DNA of 64,000 bases from Hymenopus coronatus (GCA_030762935.1 CM060892.1:90137827-90201826), one strand, 5' to 3'. Numbered from the stretch's first letter, positions 1 to 11,510 are shown. The notes: generated by a model from the sequence alone, not told the origin. A program made the numbers and translations.

Positions 1-75
1 GAATTTTGGAGCAAGTGTAATATCTTCTCTACCTACTATGTAAATTCTACGCAGTACAGAAAGTACTGTTAGCTT
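1..75 (-). repeat. Rep-A fragment (left terminal part, reversed, cut by window edge)
   Basis: The window opens inside a reversed copy: GAATTTTGG, then ATCTTCTCTACCTACTATG, the reverse of the Rep-A left end. The closing GAGAAAGTAAAA has decayed to CAGAAAGTACTG. Confidence 0.6.
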
Positions 76-740
76 TACTGTCACATTCTGTATACCTGAA
101 GAGTAAACGTTTATCGAACGCTCGTAACGTATTCAGTGATTCTTGAACAGATTTTGAAAAAGATGTTTATTAGAATTAAAATTTAAGAATTTATATATAA
201 TATTCCACTGCTTTTATACACATCATTAGAGCGAGTAAAGATGCAATGAAAAAAATGACAGTAGAATAAGTTAAAGTAAAACTAACAAAACAGAAGTAGA
301 ATTAATTTGCGTCTACTCTCTTTCACCATAGCTAATGCTGCGACTGTTAACCATCCACCTGTAATCTAGATTTACACGTTCTGATTCACACCCAGTTCAT
401 TCAATTTTGTCAGGTTTAAATAAACACATTCAGTTTTTAGCTTTCATAATGCGATTCTCTCTGGTTTCATTCACCCTCTATGAACTTCTACCATATGTTT
501 TATTTTCATCACTGGTATTTGTTCTCCATTTCCATCACGTTTCAATAATTGAATTGAAATCTCTCGCTGTTCGCTCCATATTAATGAATACAAAATTGAT
601 ATATTAAATTCCCGTTCCAATCGCAGAAACAAAACGCATCAAAAGAAAGAATACTTCTGTATATTCATAGGAGTTATGCACTCATATTTGCCAATACATA
701 TTAATTTGCACGCACTTTGAAATTTTCAAGCTATAGGCTA
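76..740. other. No recognisable feature
   Basis: AT-rich sequence. A 66-codon frame at 407-607 has no recognisable domain and is about what chance gives in DNA of this composition. Confidence 0.5.
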
Positions 741-744
741 CAAA

Positions 745-918
745 ATGTCTGTCGCTCAGTTACGGTTTATTTCGGGGATTTTGCGTATACTGACTAGAGG
801 ACTGCCAAATAACTTTAAGTTCTATAGATTTCGAGATCATTTGAGCATCATTTCATGGATTTCATTCATCGTCCGACATGACCAACCAAAAATATAAAAC
901 AAAACAAAAAAACGCATA
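745..918 (+). repeat. SINE-G body and A-rich tail (5' truncated)
   Basis: The stretch CGAGATCATTTGAGCA followed by TCGTCC..ATG.CCAACCAAAAA aligns with the 3' part of the tRNA-like repeat at 9310-9530. It ends in an A-rich tail (about 885-918). The promoter-bearing head is missing. Confidence 0.55.
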
Positions 919-929
919 AATTTGATCTG

Positions 930-1175
930 TTCCATTTATGACTTTCTTTACATATCTGAAAAAGAACTATTGTTAAAAATGCTTTCCTTCTACTTAATTC
1001 ATACCAATCGAGATATGGATTAGCAGAACTTATCTCATTTCTTGCTTCCCTGTGAGTAGCAGGGAAATAAGGGTATACACTAGGCTAAAGCGATAGTAAA
1101 ATATTCTAAAACTGGTTCCTATGTAAATGAATTCCGTCCCTTTGCTTGGCTAGGAGTTCACAAATTCCTGCAATT
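930..1175 (-). repeat. Rep-A fragment (right terminal part, reversed)
   Basis: Begins CTGTTCCATTTATGACTTTCTTTA and follows the reversed consensus through the AGGCTAAAGCGATAG and AGGAGTTCACAAATTCC landmarks. It stops just before the 157-bp tandem array. Confidence 0.75.
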
Positions 1176-1197
1176 GTTAGATTTAAGAAAGTCTCAA

Positions 1198-2131
1198 AAG
1201 TGACTCCGCAGTGAGATGAATGCGCTAGCATTTTGACTCAACATAGTTCGGATGGTAACGGATCGCGCTATTTATTATTGGAAATGAAGCTGAATTGAAA
1301 CTGATATCAATTATTTATCACTGTTGCAGAAGATGTTGGAAATTGTGGTGTTAAAAGTGTCTCCGCAGTGAGGTGAATGCCCTAGCACGCTCACTCGTCA
1401 CAGATCGGTTGGTAACGGATCGCGCTACTTATTATTGGAAATGAAGCTGAATTGAAACTGATGTCACTTATTTATCACTGTTGCAGAAGATGTTGGAAAT
1501 TGTGGTGTCAAAAGTGTCTCCGCAGTGAGGTGAATGCCCTAGCACGCTCACTCGTCACAGATCGGTTGATAACGGATCGCGCTAGTTATTATTGGAAATG
1601 AAGCTGAATTGAAACTGATATCACTTATTTATCACTGTTGCAGAAGATGTTGGAAATTGTGGTGTCAAAAGTGTCTCCGCAGTGAGGTGAATGCCCTAGC
1701 ACGCTCACTCGTCACAGATCGGTTGGTAACGGATCGCGCTAGTTATTATTGGAAATGAAGCTGAATTGAAACTGATATCACTTATTTATCACTGTTGCAG
1801 AAGATGTTGGAGATTGTGGTGTCAAAAGTGTCTCCGCAGTGAGGTGAATGTCCTAGCATGCTCACTCGTCACAGATTGGTTGGTAACGGATCGCGCTAGT
1901 TATTATTGGAAATGAAGCTGAATTGAAACTGATATCACTTATTTATCACTGTTGCAGAAGACGTTGGAAATGCTAGTCTCAAAAGTGTCTCCGCAGTGAG
2001 ATGAATGCACTAGCACGCTCACTCACTACAGTTCAGTTGTTAACGGATTACGCTAGTTATTATTGGAAATGAGGCTGAATTGAAAGTGATATTACTTATT
2101 TACCGCTGTTGCAGATGATGTTGGAAATGCT
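1198..2131 (+). repeat. Tandem array, six units of 157 bp
   Basis: The anchor CTCCGCAGTGAG recurs at 1204, 1361, 1518, 1675, 1832 and 1989, exactly 157 bases apart each time. Internal units are nearly identical; the first and last are more diverged, as expected for an array homogenised by unequal exchange. Each unit contains TAACGGATCGCGCTA and TTATTATTGGAAATGAAGC. There is no shared reading frame. It is a short satellite or minisatellite block. Confidence 0.95.
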
Positions 2132-2573
2132 GTCCACATTTCTGTAGACAGAGTTCCACTGCTTTGCGCTTATTTCGAATACTTTGTGTAGCGTTTCCAC
2201 GCGTAAATTTGTGACTCCCTTTAGTTCATAATTTTTATTTCGAGACAAATGTAAATTTATAGTGAGGCAGTTTCATTTTCGCACTAATGGCTCTATATTC
2301 TGTCTACTATATAAACTTTATGCAATTCGACAACATTCAATTAACCTTAAAATATTGACGTTTCGTAATACATTTAACAAATACAATGCAACATAACCCA
2401 AATAATTATTAAAGCATAATCTCACGCAATGATGCAATATTCAATTAAACTTATAATCTTGATGTTTCGGAATGTGTTTATTTAATATTAATGCAAAGTT
2501 CTATCAAAAGGTTACAGGAGGCAATGTGTCACACAAGTATAACCCAAGTAGCTTATAAATCATAACTTTTCGT
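2132..2573. other. AT-rich spacer with a diverged direct repeat
   Basis: Two imperfect copies of CAA(C/T)ATTCAATTAA..TT..AAT followed by TTGA(C/T)GTTTCG lie at about 2326-2375 and 2434-2485, roughly 108 bases apart. Nothing else is recognisable. Confidence 0.4.
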
Positions 2574-2625
2574 CCTCCGTGGTCTAGGGGTAACATGATA
2601 GTCTGTGGTTACCAAGGTTACAGGT
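2574..2625 (+). repeat. tRNA-like SINE head fragment
   Basis: CCTCCGTGGTCTAGGGGTAA resembles a Pol III A box (TGGYNNAGNGG). A degenerate AAGGTTACAGGTT lies where a B box would be. Only about 50 bases survive. Confidence 0.4.
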
Positions 2626-2897
2626 TAAAGAAAAGAATATCCAATAAACGTATTATACTGTTACTGTCATTTAGCATCTATTGATCATTGCTAAATTTGT
2701 TGCATAGCAAAGATATTCACTTTATTTTATGCACCTGAATAAGCTATTTAAAATTTGCATTTCATCATCACTTAAATCAATATGAGACTAACGGCTGTTT
2801 CGTACAGCCCGTTGTCGCGCATATTAGCTACGCTATTGGATGCCAGCTCAGAAAGCTTAAAACAAAGCCTATCCTTACCTTCTTACCTGCCGTAGAT

Positions 2898-3597
2898 GAT
2901 AAGTAGATCTCTGTTTTGTGTTCAGTACCGCACACAGTTACGAACACACAGAGCAGTGAGCGCTATAAAGAGAGAATAGTGGGGAGGGCTTTGTAATGTA
3001 AATATGCACACGTCGAGGTATAATCTGTTCCAAAAGTAGTTAATTAGTCATTACATGTATCTGCATTATATGCATCGTTCTAATTCATAAAATAACACAA
3101 TAAAGCAGCTATTTTATAATAGGATTAGTTAGATAAAATCGCCTTTTACTTTTGCAAATAAAAGTATGATGGTTAATGCAAAAAAAATGTAGGATAATAA
3201 TGTGAAGAGCTTTGAAGAGACCATAAACATAAATCAACCAAACTCGCTCAGAATTCTTTACAGTTAATTATAAAATACATTTTTACTGTATTTAAAGAAA
3301 GTTCTCGGCTCCTATCACTCAAAATATGTTTCAATCATCCAAAGGTTTGCTCAGTATCGAATACCTACCCTTTCGTATTTTCGACACTTTTCAATCTTCG
3401 TTCTCTTTCAGTGGTCACTGGTTTATCTTTAGCAGGAGGTCAGCGAGGCTACGCAATGAGCAATGCTAGATAGTGCAACACGTTTCGAAACGGGCTGTAG
3501 AGACTTCGCTTACTCCATCACATCATAGTTATACTTTATGTACACCAAAGCTCAATCCGGCAATTTCGTGACCCCGGACCAAGCTCTATTTATAAGA
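2898..3597 (+). repeat. Rep-B copy 1
   Basis: A block of about 700 bp that aligns along its length with 21012-21705 in the same orientation. Shared landmarks in order: TACGAACACACAGAGC, CGCTATAAAGAGAG, ATTATATGCAT, GCAAATAAAAGTA, ATCAACCAAACTCGCTCAGA, CAATGCTAGATAGTGCAAC, CAATCCGGCAATTTCG. No reading frame is conserved between copies. The family is not recognised. Confidence 0.85.
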
Positions 3598-4509
3598 CAA
3601 ACATATACATTGACACGTATCAAAACCAGTTTTTGTGCGCTGTTCCCAGCCTTAATTTAGCCTTACTAGTAAACAGTCTTAGGTTTGAACGAGTGTATGG
3701 TAAGGAAGTGACATTAGTAAACAAAATATTCACCTTTTTACATCTATTCTGTTCAAGCTCTTTGAAGCTCAACTATTTTATTTCCCGTTCACAGTGACGG
3801 CATGTTTCACTTGGATATTTTAACTCGTCAAACTTGAATTTACCAACACAATAAACATGTACAGTTATTTTACTAATTTTTTTTCTCTGAAAGCCAGTAC
3901 CGATTTAAACTACGCTTTGGCTTTCTGCAATTATAAAAAAATTAATGTGTAACTAGCCTTACCTTTCACTTAAATATGATTGTGGGTATAATGTACACTT
4001 TCATAATGTAAATATAAAGATGTTCTACTTACCTGCAGAAACATGGTTCCTCAATAAGTGCTAAAAGAACTTAAAATAGAACTTAAATGGAGCTGTGTTG
4101 ACAACCCTGAATTTCACTTCTATTCTCTGTATTTTTACAACTAAAACAGTATATTTCGTTGCATTTATTTAAAGTGCAAACAAACAGATTGGATATAGTT
4201 AAACACTTCTTTATTTTAGCTACTTAAATAGAATGACCCATAATTACCAATACTGTTATATATAGGCATCAGAGGTATTAGATGAAATGAATTTGTGTCT
4301 TTACTGTCCCCAAATATGGAGGATTTGTAATTATATACAGAGCACAAATAAAATTATAAACATTGTAATACTAAAGATTGTTATATCGTGATACTACAGT
4401 AACAGTTTCTACCGAATGATTTTAACAAGCTGTCTAAAATTTCCTTGGAATGGGAGAAGAATGATTAATGATAACGTAAATGCTACAGAATTAATTGTTA
4501 AAATATTTT
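3598..4509. other. No recognisable feature
   Basis: AT-rich unique sequence. I see no repeat-family landmarks, Pol III boxes or coding signal on either strand. Confidence 0.5.
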
Positions 4510-5836
4510 CTCCCTGCTTTTTTCTCCCTCTCACGTCTTTCTCCATTCCATGCCTAATGTGTTCCCTTCTCCATCTTGACGTGAGATCCCGTTGTTGCAG
4601 GCGTTCGACTGTGTTTCTAAGTCAGACTCGAATCTATTCTCAATTGCTGACTGTGTAACAACGCCTGGTTGCAGTCTTCTCTCCGCGTTGGCATTATTTG
4701 TGCTGGGGATTTGATGATATCGTCATACTTAGCGTGTTTCCGCATTTCTGTTCGTCTCGTCAGAGTTCTGGTGGATGTATGGATCCTGATTCTGCCGTTC
4801 AAGAGAGCAGCTTTTCTTAGCATGCCACCCCCTGAAAGCGACAGTATGCAGGTGGCTTGGGATGCTTCTATTCTCTATCATCCTTACTCCCTTCTGCACG
4901 AGACAACTAACTATATGTCGCGTAGATAATGTTCCTCTCTTTGCCCCATCCTCTGCAGGGTCCCAAGCCCTGTCTTCAACTCCTCCTGGACTACATGTTT
5001 CATCTGAGTGTGCATATTGCTGTGGATTTATGTTTGGGAACAGCCGTCTGCGAGAAATACCGATGTTCTGCCTATGGTGATCACGTTGATCGGCAAGATC
5101 TCCATGGTCTTTCCTGCGAGAGAAATGGAGGCAGACTGAGCCGTCATTTTAAGTGCTCTTATTCCTGATAAAGATCCTTCACTGTTGTCAGTCTGATGGT
5201 AAGAAGCCAGATGTAATGACGCTTGTGTCATGGAAAATGCAAAAATATTTATTGGTGTTAAAAAATTAGCTTATTTTTCTACATTTCGGGGGTTTATGGA
5301 TTATTACGGGTATTTAAATATTTAATGGGGATTGTTTATTTGGTTGAAACTAAGAAGCAAAATAAATGTGACAGTTTCGACCTGATGGTAAGATAAATAA
5401 TTATCCTATTTAGTTGAAACAATATAGAGGTATATTGAATTATTCCTTTTAACGTTCTCCAAGTTCCATTACTTAATACTCTATGCTGATATCTTTGTCC
5501 AATCGAATCTTCTTCTTTCATCGGCAGCTGCAAAAGGTGCAACTACACTTATGAATAGCGTAAAGAAGAGAAGATATGACCACCTACTGAACAAACTCAT
5601 GTTCATACCCGTAGACATTGAATAAACCGGTACAGAGAGAAAAGATGATCCTGCTTTCATCAAAGAGGTTAGCCAAAGTTTTACAGGCGTTTTTCGGAGA
5701 GAGAAGGAAAACAGCATCCCGTTTACAGCACATCATCATCATCATTTTACAACATAGAAACATGCATTCCATTCTAGGAACATTACACGTGCCAAGCAGC
5801 TGGACAAGATTTTCCTTTTATAACATTAAAATTTAA
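4510..5836 (+). pseudogene. Decayed reverse-transcriptase element, C-terminal region
   Basis: Successive frames on the plus strand match, from memory, the C-terminal half of a large invertebrate protein family annotated as reverse-transcriptase-domain proteins. In order: LMISSYLACF and LVRVLVDVW (4710-4785), the cysteine/histidine segment with CEKYRCSAYGDHV and LHGLSCERNGGRLSRHF (5047-5150), then SDGKKPDVMTLVSWKM (5192-5240). After about 265 inserted bases the protein resumes with SSAAAKGATTLMNSVKKRRY (about 5518-5580), GERRKTASRLQ (5695-5730) and ILGTL (5772-5786). Stops and frameshifts occur throughout, and the N-terminal catalytic RT domain is absent. The region is richer in GC than its surroundings. 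I cannot place the clade. Confidence 0.65.
5246..5512. other. AT-rich insertion inside the retroelement relic
   Basis: Separates the SWKM and SSAAAKG parts of the relic and replaces the expected linking residues. It is strongly AT-rich, unlike the relic. No target-site duplication or terminal repeats are visible. Confidence 0.4.
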
Positions 5837-5839
5837 GTA

Positions 5840-6384
5840 ATATAAATCGCATTATAACTAAATAAGACCATACAACTTTATGTCACTACATATCTCTGAT
5901 TTATTTACCATCCTATTGATATTTTTTTGGTAAATGAATATTAATCAAAATATTAAGATAGATGTAAGTCCATGAAAAACTTATATAATATAAAATGTCA
6001 GGTTTACAATTAGGTCTGCTAGAGTTGTCTGTTGGAAAAGTTGGAGCCATTACTACGCCAGATATATCACTGACAGGCTTTCTGTGATACAGGTTCAGTT
6101 GCAAGAGGAAGAAGCACAAAAATATTTAAAGTATCAAAATGTTATTAACTAATACATGCACGCACACACATATCTATCGTTCTCACTGCAACCTAAGTCT
6201 GTATCTACTATATTATTCTTGAATAATCGTCCGCATACTTATAAATATCAACATTCTTTATTTCTAAAATTGTTTATTTACGAATAAATGTTAACCTGAG
6301 GTGAATAGAAGTGTATATATTCGTACGAACAATTTGTTTTCCCACTAATAAACGATAAAGGGTAGGGCAAGTCATGTTATTTTT
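5840..6384. other. No recognisable feature
   Basis: AT-rich sequence with short chance frames only. Confidence 0.5.
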
Positions 6385-7175
6385 TCTGCACGTACATAGT
6401 GTATAGAGAAGGTACTGCAGTCCACCTAAAAACTCGATACCGTTTTAGCGGCCCCTGCATCCAAAAAAAGTATTTTCAAAAAAAGGTCTGTGTGTGATGT
6501 GTGTGTGTGTCTGTGAACACGATAACTCAATAACGAAAAATCGGTAAAATACCAAACTTAGTATTTAAGTTTAGCATCTTCCAGGGAAGCGACTCGAAGA
6601 TTTTGAGAAAAATCCCCCATCCCAAACAATACTTTACATGGAAAAAAATTAAAACATTTTTATTTTGATTAAAATACCATATATTAAAGATATTTATATG
6701 ACAAATAAAATGTACATATATGTTGAATTTTCTGGGAATAGCCGCTAAAGAGCTCTTTATTTGGAATGAATATTGCTGAACTTTGCGTAACTGGTAAACC
6801 GTAAGAAATGGAGAAAAACTTACTATACAAAAATGGAGATCACGCTTAAATCATACAACTTAGGTCATATATATTTTTTCGTTGAATTAACCATTTCTGA
6901 GATATTTCTTGTTGTTATTTCAGATTTAAAACACTTAGACATTTTTCACACGGAAAGTTGTAAACTCCTGGCCCTCCATAGAAAGGGATTTCAACCAAAT
7001 GGCAACCAGCTTTTAAAAGATTGGACTATCGTCTTAGCCTAGTGTATTCCTTTATTTATTCTTGTAGTTACAAGGAAGGAAGTAGTTAAGACAATTTCTG
7101 CTAATGTTTATCTCGATTATCATAAAGTGGATAGAAGAATATAGTCATGTGAATGGAACACATCTATGCATATCA
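6385..7175 (+). repeat. Rep-A, near full length
   Basis: Runs from ACGTACATAGTGTATAGAGA through the GT run (6488-6512), AATACCAAACTTAGTATTTA, GGTAAACCGTAAGAAATGGA and CCTAGTGTATTCC to GTCATGTGAATGG AACACATC. The 69-codon frame at 6833-7042 is not shared by other copies and is treated as chance. Confidence 0.9.
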
Positions 7176-7179
7176 TTCA

Positions 7180-7815
7180 TGTGGAAACTCAATAGTACAG
7201 CTGTTACTCTTATTCATTAATCTAATGTAACAGCCAAGATAAACAAAAAGTAGTTTAAAATATTACTGTTAACGCACAAGTGAGATTTATAGCCGTTACT
7301 TGAAAATAACTCCCACATAAATATTCTGTGCACTTTTATTTGCAGTATGTTTCTGTAGACTGGGAAATCTGTCCCTGTATCTATCGTATTACCGCGATGA
7401 AGGGACATTAATCACGCGTTGCTGTCAGTAGACTTGCACGTTGTAGATGTCAACATCACGTGAGACAGGTGGAAGTATGACATGTTTGATTATCATTGGC
7501 TGAGACATTATCTGTGAGAGCACAGTTGTCTGTACAAGCGCATTGACCACTAAGAGCAATGAAAGCTAACTAATTGGTTAGCAGCATGAAAACAAACGGT
7601 TTGAGTACATCAGATAACATGACTAAAATGTGATCTATTGTTCGAAATATTGTTTAGGCACACCTCTTCTGTAAATAGTAGGTGCTAAATGTCTGCACAA
7701 ATTTATTCCAATTATCCTTTTGAACAAAGTAAAATAAGTGTAATACATTCACATGATTTTTCTTTTAATTTTTCTTTATTTGTTGGAAGGTTCAGCAGAT
7801 CATTCTTACCAAATT
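7180..7815. other. No recognisable feature
   Basis: Includes a slightly richer stretch (7420-7560) without open frame, splice signals or repeat landmarks. Confidence 0.45.
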
Positions 7816-8655
7816 TTATTTCTGTACACGTACTCTGCACATATAGGATACAGAAATTATCATATTCCCCCCTAAAATTCGATACAGAGGTGTCACCGTA
7901 ACTACATGTTTTGAGGTCTCATAAATTCCGCCAAAGAAAGCATTTTTAGAAAATGTGAGTGTGATCATGTTTTTGTTTGTGGACAGCTTAGCAGTATAGC
8001 TCAAAAATGAAAACATCTTTAAATATGAAATTTGGTCTTTAAATGTAGCATCTTTCAGAATGCAACACGAAGATATCATAGAGAATCCCTTTACATGGAA
8101 AAATGTTTGAACATCTTGATTTTATCAAAATTGGCCTAATGATTTTTATTAAAATGCCGTATATTAAAGATATTTACATGACAAATAAAATACGTATCTT
8201 GAATTTTATGGTCAATAGATCTAAGAACTCTTCATCTTAGATGAATTTTACATGGCTGGTAAACCGTGAGAGTGATAAAATCTTCCTACACAAAAAAAGT
8301 AGATCACTATGTCATATACATTTTTTGAAGAGTTAACCTTTTCCGAGATTTTCCTTCTTATTACTTTGAATTTTAAAATAAGCTTTTCTCAGAGAGGGTC
8401 ATCTTTCACTTTATTTCTCGTTTGTTCTACTCCCGGCCATACAAAGAGAACAAAATATTGTTTTATATGGTGACCGGCTTTTTATAATATTGGACTATCC
8501 TTTAGTTCAGTATTTTGCCATATTTTCTTTTTTCTTAGAAGCGACTGATATAGCCTTTTCTTGCTAATATTCATCGTAATAACCACGATTAGATGAAATA
8601 ATAATATTTTAGTTTGCAGAGAAGGTTATGTGAATGGAACGCATTATATTTTTTT
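7816..8655 (+). repeat. Rep-A, near full length, diverged
   Basis: Left end ACACGTACTCTGCACATATAG. The body is recognisable at ATGTTTTGAGGTCTC, GCAACACGAAGAT, GTAAACCGTGAGAG and GCTAATATTCATCG. It ends GAGAAGGTTATGTGAATGG AACGCAT. The GT run has been lost. Confidence 0.85.
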
Positions 8656-8732
8656 TTCAACCTACTTCAGGTTTTTCGATATAAACCTAATAATACACAC
8701 AAAGAGAAAACTGATATTCAAATGTGTAAGAA

Positions 8733-9128
8733 GTGGAATCCACTCAGAGTGTTAGGGGTATAGATATATATATTTTTATAATTGGTACCTTAATGAGTAT
8801 GTATTTCTATGAGTTAGTTGTTTTTCATCTTCATTTAACATATTTACATTTACTACTTGATGTATTTTGCATGGCCTTAACTCCGCTTGACACAATAGAC
8901 TATTCGTTTTACTTCCATGTTTTCACATTTCAATACATGACCTGCTGCCCTTGGTACTGCGAAACTATTGGTCTTGCAAAAAGAATTTACACTCACTTCC
9001 GAGACATTTGTTATATCATGGTCTGCCCATTCAAAATAACTGTTTCCGATCCGCGGTCTCAGGATGTATTTTATGTGCATTACGCCTACTTGGAGGGACT
9101 AACCAGCCCGAAAACATACTATTCTTAA
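8733..9128 (+). CDS. Unassigned 131-codon open frame, doubtful
   Basis: The longest open frame in the window starts just after a Rep-A copy. Its first half is low-complexity and hydrophobic. The second half (about 8870-9128) is compositionally normal, with several Cys, but I recognise no family. The antisense strand is also open for 67 codons here, so DNA composition rather than coding may keep both frames clear. There is no Kozak context, splice support or neighbour. It may be a relic of an unrecognised element. I do not regard it as an established gene. Confidence 0.15.
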   Translation: MESTQSVRGIDIYIFIIGTLMSMYFYELVVFHLHLTYLHLLLDVFCMALTPLDTIDYSFYFHVFTFQYMTCCPWYCETIGLAKRIYTHFRDICYIMVCPFKITVSDPRSQDVFYVHYAYLEGLTSPKTYYS

Positions 9129-9309
9129 TAAGTAGACTTATAATTCCGAAAAAGAACAAAATACTGTTCTTAATTACCATTACAATTATCTGAACCTACC
9201 TATAACCTAACAGTCTGTATACTGGCCATAAAATTCTATACTCCTTCTAAGCAATTGCGAGAAACAACGAAATATTCCAAGAGACTAAAAGAATGACGAA
9301 ACATTGTAC

Positions 9310-9530
9310 ATGCCTGCCTTGGTAATGTGGAACTAGCGTGTCCGTCTAAAACTCAAGACATCACGAGTTTAAGTCCCGCTTGGAATATCGTATAAGAGCT
9401 TTTCTCTTATTCGGAGAAGACGGATATCGAGTAGGTTTAAGACCCAAGAAACCCGAGATCATTTGAGCACAATTTAACCAATTTCGTTTGTCGTCCTATG
9501 TTACCAAAAAGATTAAATGACGTTAAGCTA
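9310..9530 (+). repeat. SINE-G, tRNA-like
   Basis: A B-box-like ACGAGTTTAAGTCCCG is preceded by an A-box-like CTAGCGTGTCCG about 40 bases upstream. The body then contains CGAGATCATTTGAGCAC and TCGTCCTATGTTACC, shared with 745-918. Together these indicate a Pol III derived SINE family. Confidence 0.6.
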
Positions 9531-9614
9531 AAAAAGAAGCAAAAACAGGTGTTGAGTATTTAGAACCTTTAATATCGAGTATCTCGTAAATGGCTTAAGT
9601 ATCAAAATGAGTTG

Positions 9615-10018
9615 AAATAAATTATATATTTTAATCAACTACATTTTTGTGTAGAAGTTACACCTTATTTGTTATGTAAACATGTTTGAAATAGGTATGA
9701 TACTTAGAAACATTTTTGAGATCATGGAACATTTTGAAAAATATTTCGCATAAAGAGTGGCTTGGGGTGGAAGGTTTTATATTGTATTTTAATTCCTTGT
9801 ATGGCAGCTTTGAAAACATTGAACCTAAATACTAACTTGGTATTTAACAAACTTTTCTCTTTTTGAGTTATGCTGTTCACAGGTACATGCAAAGTGCATG
9901 CGCGCGCACACATTTACACACATGTACATATACTTCTATAACTAAGGGAGTCACAAAAAAGGTATTACCTCGATATATTTTTTGGGTGGGATGAAATACT
10001 TGTTTTACTTTCTAACGT
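9615..10018 (-). repeat. Rep-A fragment, reversed
   Basis: Shows reversed landmarks TTATTTGTTATGTAAA, AGAGTGGCTTGGGGTGG, CTAACTTGGTATTTAAC, a GCGCGCACAC run (9901-9911) and TTTTTTGGGTGGGATG. It is cut off directly where the hAT terminus begins at 10019. Confidence 0.8.
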
Positions 10019-11080
10019 CAGGTCTGGGCAACTTTTGGTGAAGTGTGATCTACTTTCATGATTTAAAACCAAAGAAATTTACAACAAATTTTAACACCGC
10101 TAAGACGAGAAGAGTCCACTATTAAAATGCGTTAATCTAAGTGGAGAAAACACTTATTATTTTAGCAAACTATGTAACAAAATATCAACGTACAGTACCA
10201 CCTCTGTTCTGTGTTTTGTCTACAAAAAGATGAGAACCAAGTGAACAATTTTTAAGGGTAAGTTCCAGTCTGGCACACTTTTATGTTGAAAAGCTTTGTT
10301 CATGTTAAGAAATGTAATTGGTTATTCACAGAGATAAGGTGAACCGAAATAGGAGTGGTCCATTTCACTACAGCCACTTAGTTTGAGTACTTTCCTGATC
10401 ACCAACTTGCACAGTAGCGAATATTTTTGATTGACTTTCATCAAAATATGATTTTGTAAGCTTAAAATTTAATTTTATAGCAAAACTTTCAATTCAAATG
10501 TTGCAGTTTTTTTGTATGCTCATAATAACTAAGAGGACAAGACATGAAGAGAAGTCTCTTGGACCTTTACCAATTCAATGAACCGTACTTCAAATGGTTA
10601 CGTTCTTCTCAGCTTGAGAGTAGTACTTGATTACTCTCCAAATTATGTGAATATGGAAGGGAGTCTTTGCCCTTAAGGTCATCAGCATTATTTTCAGATT
10701 CCTTGTAGGAGAAAATCTTGTTGATTATTTTTCAATACATTTGTTTTTCTCCTGTACCTCTAAGTTAATTTCTCTGAGTGTACCAGTAAAGTCAGCCAAG
10801 AAGGCTAGAATTGTAGCCTGTGCTCATCGTGCAGTTTCTGATAACCATCGTTTTCTCTTTCTCACAGAAAGAACCTCATTTCATTCAGCAAATCCCCAAA
10901 CCTTTGAACAAATTTGTTTTTGTATAGCCATCTCACTTATATGTATAAGCAATAATTTAGGTTTTACCTCCTAAAGAGTAAAGTTGTAGAGTCTCCGCTG
11001 AAGAATTTTTCCACGGATGGAATTGACTATTTTGAAGTCGACAATCATAATGCTCCCGAAATTTACTCCGTACACCACAA
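10019..11080 (-). pseudogene. hAT-family transposon relic (ZBED/GTF2IRD2-like transposase)
   Basis: The minus strand encodes broken pieces of a hAT transposase of the type seen in ZBED5 and GTF2IRD2 proteins. KIVNSIRGKILQRRLYNF (about 11030-11085) matches the segment before the conserved VRWLSRGKVL region. SKVWGFAE (about 10900) and AFLADFTGTLREINLE (about 10750-10807) match the alpha-helical part of the catalytic fold. Stops and frameshifts interrupt it, and the BED finger and N-terminal part are missing. The 3' terminus at 10019 reads CAGGTCTGGGCAACTTTTGG, like hAT termini that begin CAGxGGTxGGCAACC. I found no matching 5' terminus, so that end is probably lost. It abuts a truncated Rep-A copy. 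Confidence 0.6.
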
Positions 11081-11084
11081 AACG

Positions 11085-11510
11085 TGTCTGTGAATTATGT
11101 AGCATAATGCAATGAAATCACAAAAATCTTACATTTTTCTGCAAAGAATAATCAATAGCCATTATAACAAGCAAGCCTTTGGCACTTATGAGGTGTTAGA
11201 TTGAATAGTTTATATTGCCAACAAAATTATAGAAAGCATGCAATATATCTTGGATTGTAGTCCTTGCTTTTCAATAAATCATTGTTACTAGCTTCTATTG
11301 AATATTATACAAATGATAACTGACCTCTGGATTGATTATTTAACATCAACAGATACATTTAACGAAGTAAGACTACTTACTACACAGTTAGTTATGTGCT
11401 CCTGAGTTTGCTCTTCTAGAATTAGGATCGATGAGTTACAGTTTTCCTAGATAGTTGAAGGTCCTGAATAGTATACTTTATGTTATTATTTTTTTTACCT
11501 ATAAAATATA
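11085..11510. other. No recognisable feature
   Basis: AT-rich spacer between the hAT relic and the tandem array. It may hold the decayed 5' part of the hAT element, but nothing is alignable by eye. Confidence 0.4.

Noticed and set aside
1198..2131. CRISPR-like regular spacing
   Set aside because: Units are 157 bp, contiguous and similar throughout, with no repeat-spacer structure, and the genome is eukaryotic.
2813..3499. Inverted TACAGCCCGTT / AACGGGCTGTA as Rep-B terminal repeats
   Set aside because: Rep-B similarity with the second copy continues beyond the right box, and the left box is not convincingly present in that copy.
5481..5717. Minus-strand 78-codon frame with a signal-peptide-like stretch
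   Set aside because: It is antisense to the retroelement relic whose plus-strand frames match a known protein order.
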